64,000 bases of DNA. Source: Nostoc sp. NMS8. GTDB taxonomy: Bacteria; Cyanobacteriota; Cyanobacteriia; Cyanobacteriales; Nostocaceae. Position numbers and translations under genes: made by a program. The stretch covers positions 1-64,000 of the forward strand of contig NZ_JABXKK010000066.1 of the NCBI RefSeq assembly GCF_017115045.1, read 5' to 3'. Under the pieces are notes generated by a model that made no database searches, was not told where the DNA came from, and saw nothing but the letters and a program-made list of their open reading frames with translations. Of the stretch, positions 37,495 through 45,415 are shown piece after piece (positions within the stretch are counted from its first letter, which is position 1; every line of letters starts with the position of its first letter).

Positions 37495-38178
37495 TTACCG
37501 TTCTGGCAGTTCACCAAATTGCTGACGATAACGGTCAAGTTGTTTTTGTGCTAACTCCAACTGTTCTTCTGGAGTTTGATAGCGATTTCCTTGTTGGTCA
37601 TACCAATACAAAACCTGACGCTGGATATTACCAGAGACGTATTGTGATCGCCCGATTCCCAAACCGATTTCTGGCATCCAAAAAGGTTCACCAATTTGCA
37701 ATTGATAGCTACCATCTACTAAGCGATAAACTTCAAAAGGTTGATGGCGATCGCGTTGCCAATACTCTGAATTATAAATAATGTAATACAGTACCCCTAA
37801 CTTGGCATAAATGTCTAATTTTTTATCGTATTCTCCACCCGGAGTTAAGGAGACAATTTCTAAAGCAAGAATGGGTGGAATTTCGTTTTCTTCCCAAAGA
37901 ACATAACTCTTACGTGATTTACTTGCCTTGCGGCGTTCTACACCTAAGCTCAAAAATCCGTCTGGGACAATCGGCACAAGTGGACTAACCCCTGTGGTAT
38001 GGTAAACGCCCATATCGACGCTGAAAAACCAGTCATTACGGTTTGCCCAAATATATTGCAGCAAGAAGAGAAGCAGGTTAGGAATAAAATTCTGGTCTTC
38101 GTTATCCACAGGGGTATCGTCTGAACAAGGAAGTTCAGCACTGCTAGGCAGAAATTGATGAGGGTCTGATTTCACCAT
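37495..38178 (-). CDS. Uma2-family putative endonuclease
   Basis: Uma2 (DUF820) proteins have the PD-(D/E)XK nuclease fold and are very numerous in cyanobacteria; what they cut is not known. This 227-residue copy has SVDMGVYHTTGVSPLVPIVP DGFLS, PPILALEIVSLTPGGEYDKK LDIYAKLGVLYYIIYN (the Glu-x-x catalytic core), and a C-terminal coiled stretch EEQLELAQKQLDRYRQQFGE. The core acidic residue and the Glu of ALEIVS are intact. It is convergent with the HEPN-like gene (37 bp gap) and divergent from the STAND gene. Confidence 0.88.
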   Translation of the reverse strand: MVKSDPHQFLPSSAELPCSDDTPVDNEDQNFIPNLLLFLLQYIWANRNDWFFSVDMGVYHTTGVSPLVPIVPDGFLSLGVERRKASKSRKSYVLWEENEIPPILALEIVSLTPGGEYDKKLDIYAKLGVLYYIIYNSEYWQRDRHQPFEVYRLVDGSYQLQIGEPFWMPEIGLGIGRSQYVSGNIQRQVLYWYDQQGNRYQTPEEQLELAQKQLDRYRQQFGELPER

Positions 38179-38356
38179 AAGTAATAATGGTGCTGATGTT
38201 ACCTAATGACCTTTATTTTATTAAATGAGAAAGCTTTATTCGGAAAAGTCGGGAAAAAAGTCGGATTTACAGAATCTTATCCGAAAAGTCCAACAACATA
38301 ACTGTAAAGTAATTTATAGTTGTCCCTAAAATCTGAACTCCCCTTGTCGTTACACA

Positions 38357-40726
38357 ATGGACGCTGAAGCAGCATTAGCATGGTTAGATGCCATAATTCC
38401 CCCGCAGACTGGGGAACGGTTGAGCGATTTGCAAAAAGTGATTCTTGTGCAAGTTTGGTTGGGTAGAAAATACTTGGATATCGCTCATTCTTACGGTTGT
38501 ACGGAAGGACACGCCAAGGATGCTGGTTCTCAGTTATGGAAGTTGCTTTCTAAAGTATTGCGAGAAAAGATTACCAAAAGTAATTGTCGCGCTACTTTGG
38601 AGCGAGTTCTGAGAAAAACTACTGCTATATCATCAAGTCTGATTGATTACTCGCGATCGCCCCAACTCACCCCAAAATTAGAGGATACCAATTTTATTGG
38701 GCGAACAGAAGCGATCGCTCACCTGAATACTTTGGTAAATCAAGGCTCGAAAGTGATTGTTATCCAAGGTGAAGGCGGTTTAGGGAAAACTACTCTAGCG
38801 CAGCAATATCTGCATCAGGGGTTTGATTTGGTTTTAGAACTGCTGATGGCGAAGGAAACGCAGAATATCACCCCCGCCGAACGAGTAGTAGAGGAATGGC
38901 TTAAACAAGATTTCGATCGAGAACCTGGGGTAGAATTTGGGGTTACATTGGGACGACTCAAGCGCGAACTTCACAATCGGCGGATTGGGGTGTTAATTGA
39001 CAATCTAGAACCTGCATTAGATCGACAAGGTGGGTTGATTGCTTCTCACCGCAACTATGTAGAACTATTACGGGTTTTGGCTGATGCGAGAGTCCAATCT
39101 GTTACCTTGATTACCAGTCGCGATCGCCTTTGTGAACCTGGACTAAATGTCAATCACTATCGCCTCCCTGGTTTGGATGAAAATGCATGGCAACAGTTTT
39201 TTAGCAAGCGGGGATTAACTATCAACTCGTCAACCTTGCAAATCATGCATCGCACTTATGGCGGTAATGCTAAAGCGATGGGAATTCTCTGCGGTTCGAT
39301 TCAAGAGGATTTCGACGGTGATATGGTTCTTTATTGGCAAGAAAATCATGCCGATCCTTTAGCAGCAACCGACTTAAAAAATTTAGCCGTTAGTCAAATT
39401 AATCGTCTGCAAACCCTTGATCCCCAAGCATATCGTTTGCTTTGCCGTTTGGGATGTTATCGTTACCAAGATATACCCACCATTCCATCTCAAGGTTTGT
39501 TTTGTTTACTTTGGGATGTCCCACCCGATCAACATCGCCAAATTATCGCTTCCTTGAGAAATCGGTCTTTGGTGGAGTGTGAAAAAGGTGAATATTGGTT
39601 GCATCCGGTGATTCGGAAAGAAGCGATCGCACGTTTATGCCCCAGTGATGAATGGGAAATTGCCAACCACAAAGCCGCAGAATTTTGGACAAATAGTGTT
39701 AAAGAAATTGAAACTTTTAAAGATGCTTTGCAAGCTCTTGAAGCATATTATCACTACATAGAAATTCAAGAATTTGAGTTAGCGGGTAAGGTCATTCTCA
39801 AAAGCCGAAATAATCAATGGCAGCAGTTTTTACCTCTTGGTAGCACGTTGTATCGTATGGGTTTAATTCAACCGATACTTATGGCAATTAATCAAGTTGT
39901 TCACAATCTTGAAAATGACCAAAATCTCAGCGAACTTTACAATATATTGGGTGATTTATATTGGATAATAGGTAAAATTAGCCAAGCGATCGCCTGTCAA
40001 GAAAAGACTATTACTTTAGCAACCCAAACACTCAAATCACTTGTACCCCAGCCAGAAAATAAACATACAGTTTACTATCTGAGGATGCTAGAAGTAGATT
40101 CTTTATTAAGTATTGGTCTTTACAAAATAGATTTATGGGAACTAGAGGCTGCCGCAAATTTATTTCAACAAGTGATTTATCTGGCTCAAAATACCGAGCA
40201 TCATCGCTGGGCGGAGAAAGCCTCAGTCTGTTTAGCTTTGGTGTATTCTTATTTAGGTTTGCGTGATGCCTCATCTGCATTAGCAAATGTAGCTTATCAA
40301 AATATTACGAACGAAAAATTGGTAGAACAAACTGGGAGATTTGTCTATTTCATGCAAATTTTAGGTCAAACCTACGTCAATTTAGGCGAATTTTCCCAGG
40401 CAAATCAGATATTCCAGCAAGCTTTGACTTTTGCTGAAGAAAGTCACTATATGCAGGTAAAAGCAAAAACTCTCAATGGTTTAGCAGAAATCCATCGACA
40501 ACAAACAAACTTTGTATTAGCTCTTGCTAATCATACAGAAGCAATCGAACTTTTGGATAAAATAGGTGCAAAGTGCGATCTAGCTGAAGCTTATTTTCAA
40601 TTGGGTTTAACTAATCAAAAAATGGCAAAGCCCGATGAAAATCAAATGAACTTCAATCGGGCGATTCAGCTATTTACTGAAATTAAAGCACCGAAACAAG
40701 TTGAAAAAATCTCCAACCTGTGTTAA
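38357..40726 (+). CDS. STAND NTPase with N-terminal helical domain and TPR-like tail
   Basis: Signal-transduction ATPase of the STAND class, architecturally like NB-ARC proteins. Residues 1-100 form a helical N-terminal module (AWLDAIIPPQTGERLSDLQK VILVQVWLGRKYLDIAHSYG) like the vWA-MoxR-associated (vMAP) HTH domain seen in cyanobacterial STANDs. Residues about 115-420 are the NTPase: P-loop GEGGLGKTT (Gly138 to Thr146) and Walker B IGVLIDNLEPAL, with SVTLITSRDRL as sensor. The rest (about 430-789) is TPR-like, ending in LNGLAEIHRQQTNFVLALAN HTEAIELLDKIGAKCDLAEA. No catalytic effector is fused. STANDs act in defence or regulation; this role is inference. The gene is preceded by a 180-bp spacer. 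Confidence 0.85.
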   Translation: MDAEAALAWLDAIIPPQTGERLSDLQKVILVQVWLGRKYLDIAHSYGCTEGHAKDAGSQLWKLLSKVLREKITKSNCRATLERVLRKTTAISSSLIDYSRSPQLTPKLEDTNFIGRTEAIAHLNTLVNQGSKVIVIQGEGGLGKTTLAQQYLHQGFDLVLELLMAKETQNITPAERVVEEWLKQDFDREPGVEFGVTLGRLKRELHNRRIGVLIDNLEPALDRQGGLIASHRNYVELLRVLADARVQSVTLITSRDRLCEPGLNVNHYRLPGLDENAWQQFFSKRGLTINSSTLQIMHRTYGGNAKAMGILCGSIQEDFDGDMVLYWQENHADPLAATDLKNLAVSQINRLQTLDPQAYRLLCRLGCYRYQDIPTIPSQGLFCLLWDVPPDQHRQIIASLRNRSLVECEKGEYWLHPVIRKEAIARLCPSDEWEIANHKAAEFWTNSVKEIETFKDALQALEAYYHYIEIQEFELAGKVILKSRNNQWQQFLPLGSTLYRMGLIQPILMAINQVVHNLENDQNLSELYNILGDLYWIIGKISQAIACQEKTITLATQTLKSLVPQPENKHTVYYLRMLEVDSLLSIGLYKIDLWELEAAANLFQQVIYLAQNTEHHRWAEKASVCLALVYSYLGLRDASSALANVAYQNITNEKLVEQTGRFVYFMQILGQTYVNLGEFSQANQIFQQALTFAEESHYMQVKAKTLNGLAEIHRQQTNFVLALANHTEAIELLDKIGAKCDLAEAYFQLGLTNQKMAKPDENQMNFNRAIQLFTEIKAPKQVEKISNLC

Positions 40727-40772
40727 TTAAAGTTTGTGTCACAGTAATTGAGTGAGCTAGTGCAACACCAAT

Positions 40773-42131
40773 TTATTCATGGCGAGTATAGGAATCCTCA
40801 AATTGAGTTTTGAGTCTCTGAGCCATAACTGCCAAAATAATTAATGTTATAGAAGTAGATACTGCGGCTATTTTTATTCCAGAAGTATCTGTAAGTATTG
40901 CGATAAAAGCGAAAGCGATCGCAACTCCTATACAGCTTTGTTGTAATTGTTTGGTTAAGCGATAACCTTGGTTACAAGAATTACAAATCAGTGTGTGTTG
41001 TGAGAATCGATCTAAGGTTTTTAAATGTTTATTATCCTCGCTATTATCAATATTTTTGGCAGTAGAATAACCTTGATAAAAAGGCAAAGATGAGCCGTAT
41101 TTATCTAACCACCTGCGATAGGCAACGACTAATGTATCTGATGTTTTGAGCGGTAAATACAATTCTTTTAATTTTTTTCCTAACCGCTCAATTTGCCCCT
41201 TTTGTTCAACAACTATTTGCAAATCACCTTCCAAGACTTTGTTACGGGTGATTATATGATCTAGCCAAGGAGGCATCAACTTCGTTTTCAAATCAAAAAA
41301 GTTACTATAATTTCTGACGAGAATCCGACATCTATTTCTACCGAGGGGAATTGAATACAAAGCTGTTCCCAAAAATCTATTTTCCTGTTCATTCCCAAGT
41401 CTGTAAAGAACTAAGTTTGGAGCAACAAAGTCTAATAATTGCCAGGGCTGATTGGGTTTTTTTGTCTTTCGATATCTTCCACTAATTCCTTGATGGGAAC
41501 TCTCAAGGACTTCTATTTCTAGTGGTTGGGCTTCAGTGCGATCGCTAAATATGCCCTCATGACTAATAGGAATATGCGCGGGGTCAATAACGTTTTCAAT
41601 AAAATAGCTTTGATCGTAAGGCAAGTCTCGCATGTAATCTAAGTTAAAACATTCTGGTTTATCCCAATCTGGTACAGTTGGTATTAACTCATCAACAGCG
41701 GCTTCAGCTTCACCAGCCCAAATCCAAATAATTCCTTGACGTTCTATAACTTTAAAGGATGATACACAAGCATTAATAGGAATTTTTGCTTCTTTTGATA
41801 ACTGGGGAATATGCAAACATTTACCATCTTGGCCAAATTGCCAACCATGATACAAGCACTCTATTCTACCATCAATAATTTGTCCATCAGACAGTCTAGC
41901 TGCACGGTGGGCACAACGATCTGTTAAACAAATTATCTGTCCATCTGTGTTTTTAAATAAAACAAAAGGCTCCTCATATAATGAAAATCTATAAGGCCGA
42001 TTTATAGGAAAATCTTGGAGAAAACATACAGGATACCAACATTCTCTCCAATCAAATTCTGACTGAGATTCAGGAGTCTCGAAAGTAGAATTTTTAGGTG
42101 TCGTCTCTATTTTTTTTGTTTCTAATATCAT
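40773..42131 (-). CDS. Rieske oxygenase of the PaO/Tic55 type
   Basis: Membrane-anchored Rieske mono-oxygenase of 452 residues. The 2Fe-2S site is CxH...CxxH at Cys73, His75, Cys92 and His95. The mononuclear iron site reads NVIDPAHIPISH near residue 185-200. A CxxC motif (ICNSCNQG near residue 388) and two C-terminal membrane helices (about 400-440) are the mark of the chloroplast family of pheophorbide a oxygenase, Tic55 and chlorophyllide a oxygenase. The N-terminus is soluble. Its substrate is unknown; a chlorophyll-breakdown or thylakoid role would fit the family. It is convergent with the STAND gene, with a 46-bp gap. Confidence 0.85.
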   Translation of the reverse strand: MILETKKIETTPKNSTFETPESQSEFDWRECWYPVCFLQDFPINRPYRFSLYEEPFVLFKNTDGQIICLTDRCAHRAARLSDGQIIDGRIECLYHGWQFGQDGKCLHIPQLSKEAKIPINACVSSFKVIERQGIIWIWAGEAEAAVDELIPTVPDWDKPECFNLDYMRDLPYDQSYFIENVIDPAHIPISHEGIFSDRTEAQPLEIEVLESSHQGISGRYRKTKKPNQPWQLLDFVAPNLVLYRLGNEQENRFLGTALYSIPLGRNRCRILVRNYSNFFDLKTKLMPPWLDHIITRNKVLEGDLQIVVEQKGQIERLGKKLKELYLPLKTSDTLVVAYRRWLDKYGSSLPFYQGYSTAKNIDNSEDNKHLKTLDRFSQHTLICNSCNQGYRLTKQLQQSCIGVAIAFAFIAILTDTSGIKIAAVSTSITLIILAVMAQRLKTQFEDSYTRHE

Positions 42132-42739
42132 ATTTTTCTCCAGAGTTATATCAGTCTATTCCTCAGCAGAAATTATCCAATTTGGTAGCGGTAGTTGCAT
42201 TTGTTCTTAGTCCAATTTTCTCTGCTGAACTCTAATAATTAATAGTAGAATTCACCACCACTACACTTAGCTGTGAGGCGTGTATACTTAATTTTTTTGC
42301 AATTAAAGCAGTTTTCTATTACATGAAGTACAAAGTTATGGGTTTTACGCAGGAAGTAGAAACTCTTTAGTCTAATTTTGAGTTCTGCATTTTCTACTTC
42401 ATTTACTTGAAAATTGCTGTACTTTACAGAAGGCTATCTCAAATATTTATTCTATATACAATTTTTTAGGAATATTTACAACCCTCTTCCGGCACAAATA
42501 TTGTTTTACTCGTTTATTACTGATACAAGCTTTATCAAAATAATTAAATAATACATTTATTGAAATAGACAATTCAGTATAATATTTTCCCTACTGCTGA
42601 CCATCCATACAGAATGAACAACAAAACACTTGTAGAGACGGCGATTTATCGCGTCTCAAAACCCCAAAATTGTTGCAGCCCTTAACTAAACCGTATTGAT
42701 CCATAGTCAATGTCTTAAAATTGGCTACAGCTAAAGTAA
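42132..42739. other. AT-rich spacer
   Basis: About 610 bp with no supported gene. A degenerate hairpin GAGACGGCGATTTATCGCGTCTC at 42635-42657 is related to the trxA terminator palindrome. Confidence 0.45.
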
Positions 42740-43417
42740 TTATTTACTCACCCATTGCTCCCATTGTTGAGCAGATCGATCGCGTTCTGCCTGTGACCCT
42801 ACAGGATCATAACTTCCTAAACTCTGCCACAACTTATTCCAGTCATGCCCTTGGGGTAACTTACTCACCACAGCTTTAACAATCAAAAAAGCCCGTTCAC
42901 GAGTCGAATCATTGGGTGCTTGCAGCAAAGGAACAACCAAAGGTAAAACTTCTTTCCCCCCTCGCATTAAAGGATACATCGAAGCTGTGTAGGGATTGTG
43001 TAGTATATCAGGGTAATCATCAATGGTAGCAACCAAAGCGGCCAATGCACGTTTATCCCCTAATGTATATAGGGCAGTGGCAGCACGGGCGCGTACTTCT
43101 GGATTCGTGTCATGGGTAGCTTGGAACAAAGCATCGGCACTGGCGGGGTCGCCAATTTCGCTCAATCCCTCGGCGGCAAGCCGACGGGTACGGGGATTGG
43201 AATTAGTCAAGGCTTCCAACAAAATAGGGGTAGCTTGTTTGCCTAAACGGATCAATTCACCCAGAGCTAAAGCGCTAGTGTCTTGATCTGCTGAATAGAG
43301 CCGTGCTTTAATCTGCTCCATAGGTGTTGCAGTCGCGTCTTGATTATTCATATACAAATTTCCTCCAACGACCAGTATCAAAACTGTCATGAATATTCCT
43401 GCCGTTCTCCAGATCAC
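42740..43417 (-). CDS. Membrane-anchored HEAT-repeat protein
   Basis: A 225-residue protein. A single N-terminal hydrophobic helix (IWRTAGIFMTVLILVVGGNL) anchors it, and the rest is HEAT-type helical repeats: ALALGELIRLGKQATPILLE AL, RRLAAEGLSEIGDPASADAL FQA, VRARAATALYTLGDKRALAA L. HEAT repeats bind proteins, as in lyases and scaffolds. The GTG start overlaps the stop of the upstream DUF4157 gene by four bases (GTGA at 43414-43417), so the two are translationally coupled. In that context it could be an adaptor or an immunity protein for its partner; inference only. Confidence 0.75.
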   Translation of the reverse strand: MIWRTAGIFMTVLILVVGGNLYMNNQDATATPMEQIKARLYSADQDTSALALGELIRLGKQATPILLEALTNSNPRTRRLAAEGLSEIGDPASADALFQATHDTNPEVRARAATALYTLGDKRALAALVATIDDYPDILHNPYTASMYPLMRGGKEVLPLVVPLLQAPNDSTRERAFLIVKAVVSKLPQGHDWNKLWQSLGSYDPVGSQAERDRSAQQWEQWVSK

Positions 43418-45330
43418 GGTGTTGCTCCTCCTCCACCGGCTGGTGCTGCTACTGGCACATGCTGAAAGCTCAAAACAACCCGGCGATTGCCCCGACGATT
43501 TGCTTCTTTATCTTGGTTAGTAGTGGCATCTGGGGTGAAGTCTTCGGTTGATCCAGAGCCGATGGTTACAGCACTAATTTGAGTTTCAGCTACACCCTTA
43601 GCACGCAAAGCTGCTCCAACTGCCTGCGCTCTGCGTAAAGATAAATCCAGGTTGTGTTGAGAAGCACCGCCGCGTCTGTCAGCGAAACCTTCGGGAGTAA
43701 CTTTTACGTCAGGGAAGCGCCGCAGGTAATCCAGGAATGTATCGATTTTGCCTGTTTCGCTGGAACTGAGTTGGTCGTTATCAAAATCAAAGTAGAAAAT
43801 AACTGGTTCATGTACGTAAAAATCTCGATGCTTCTCCAGAGCCGCATCAAAAGTGGCAGATTGCCCATCCTGTGCTGATGCCTGATCGTTCTCAACTTTA
43901 CCAGCCCGAATCTGGAAGCCCCAATGAAGCGCGCCGTAAGTTGTCATGGTGTCTTCTCCCTTAGCCACCGTCTGAAAGTCGAAGTTGAACTCACCAGCCC
44001 CTCCGGGAGCGTCGGTTAGCTCTGCGGCTTTGATGTCGGTGGGGTCATCGGAGCGTTTGTAACCGATAGTGGCTCCGCTTGCACCACTGGAGGAAGGCCG
44101 CGACAGTCCAGGGGTTGCTGGATTGGGTTGGGCTGGGTCGTTGCCAAAGGGATACTGAGCAGGTAAGGCACTTCCGGCTGGGGCATTGGTTCCTGTACCA
44201 CCGTGGGCAGGTGCATCATTATGCAGTGCATCAGTGAAATATCCGCCCTCAACTCCTGTGGTGGCATCAGCAGTGGTGCGTAGGCTAGCACCACGAGCCG
44301 CAGGTAAAGACTGAGGTTCGACGTTTGTGCCTGTAGCATTTGTCAAACGCACAATTTGAATCAGTCCAATTTGGTTAGAGTAGGGGGCGGTGGTTTTGGG
44401 TTTGAAACGAATAGTAATCGGTAGACTCGCCCCGTTTGGTGTGGCATTGACTTCAAAAGTACCGTGAGTCAGGTCGTATGTGGGGTTAATTGCCCGTTGA
44501 ATTAATTTTCTCTGGGCTGCACCTGTCTGCTGTACTACATGAGTCAATTCATGGGCGGTTAATGCATCATTACCTGGTGACTTACCTGCACTAAAGAAAA
44601 TGTTTTGCTGGTGCGTAAACGCCTGAGCATTCAAATCCCGATTCATTTGTACCGATTCATTGCCTGTATGTACGCGCACTTGGCTAAAATCAGCACCAAA
44701 GCGGGGTTCCATATAGGAGCGTACCGTATCTGGTAACGGGCTGCCTCCACTTTCACTGCTGTTTAGTCGAGCCTCAAAATTATCCTCAGTCTGGAAGCTG
44801 CCATTGGTAGCGAGTTGTAGCGATCGCTTTGTCTGCAATTCCTCTTCTTCTTCTGGCATTGCTTCCCGTTGCACCAAGGGAGTTATGGCGGCTGCTAGAG
44901 GTTTAGTTTGTACTTGGTCTTGAGTCTGTGTATTTTGTAAACCTATGGGTTCAGGTTGAGCCATTCGCATGATCTGCTCGGCGACTTTATCGGCTTCCTG
45001 CTCATAATAATCGTCTGGCGCACCAACTGTAAGTTTTGCCTGGGGACGATGCAAGGATATGCGACTAATGTCGTGATTAAGGGGCTGTTGTTTGATAGCT
45101 TGTGGTTCCAATAGCTCATCAATAGGCTGCACCTCTTGAAGGTCAATTGATGCCTCAGCTAGTCTTTGGATTGAATCACTATTTGTTTGTAAACCAAAGC
45201 CACGTGTTGGAGAAGCTAGTGTAGGAATAGTTGAGGAGGCAAGGGCAGGATTGCTAAAAGTTGATGTGGCTGATTTCTGATGCCCAAGCGTGCGTAGAAC
45301 TCCAGTGGCTTGTCGTCCGACATCGCTCAT
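43414..45330 (-). CDS. DUF4157 (eCIS core domain) protein with OmpA-like C-terminus
   Basis: A 638-residue protein. Residues 1-130 are a leader-like region (motif NHDISRISLHRPQAKL at 85-100) shared with the next gene. Residues about 200-275 form the DUF4157 core: LPDTVRSYMEPRFGADFSQV RVHTG and the zinc-protease motif HELTH at His260-His264. A Pro/Gly-rich middle follows. Residues about 510-625 resemble OmpA: YFDFDNDQLSSSETGKIDTF LDYL and DLSLRRAQAVGAALRAKGV, which would bind peptidoglycan. DUF4157 proteins are typical of extracellular contractile injection system loci and their cargo. No sheath or tube gene is in the window, so the assignment rests on domain association. It precedes the HEAT gene in the same operon. 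Confidence 0.8.
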   Translation of the reverse strand: MSDVGRQATGVLRTLGHQKSATSTFSNPALASSTIPTLASPTRGFGLQTNSDSIQRLAEASIDLQEVQPIDELLEPQAIKQQPLNHDISRISLHRPQAKLTVGAPDDYYEQEADKVAEQIMRMAQPEPIGLQNTQTQDQVQTKPLAAAITPLVQREAMPEEEEELQTKRSLQLATNGSFQTEDNFEARLNSSESGGSPLPDTVRSYMEPRFGADFSQVRVHTGNESVQMNRDLNAQAFTHQQNIFFSAGKSPGNDALTAHELTHVVQQTGAAQRKLIQRAINPTYDLTHGTFEVNATPNGASLPITIRFKPKTTAPYSNQIGLIQIVRLTNATGTNVEPQSLPAARGASLRTTADATTGVEGGYFTDALHNDAPAHGGTGTNAPAGSALPAQYPFGNDPAQPNPATPGLSRPSSSGASGATIGYKRSDDPTDIKAAELTDAPGGAGEFNFDFQTVAKGEDTMTTYGALHWGFQIRAGKVENDQASAQDGQSATFDAALEKHRDFYVHEPVIFYFDFDNDQLSSSETGKIDTFLDYLRRFPDVKVTPEGFADRRGGASQHNLDLSLRRAQAVGAALRAKGVAETQISAVTIGSGSTEDFTPDATTNQDKEANRRGNRRVVLSFQHVPVAAPAGGGGATP

Positions 45331-45415
45331 CTCACCTTTCCTCCATCAATATTCTGATTAACGGATATTATAGAATTTGTCTAATTGCGATCGCTATCGA
45401 CTTAAGTGGAAATTA
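45331..45415 (-). promoter_or_regulatory. Leader shared with the HET-C-like gene
   Basis: Minus-strand leader with GGAGGAAAGGTGAG as ribosome-binding site. Words tcacctt-cctc and gcgatcgctatcgacttaag recur at the same relative places in 47396-47492, so both genes carry a duplicated leader. Confidence 0.6.
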
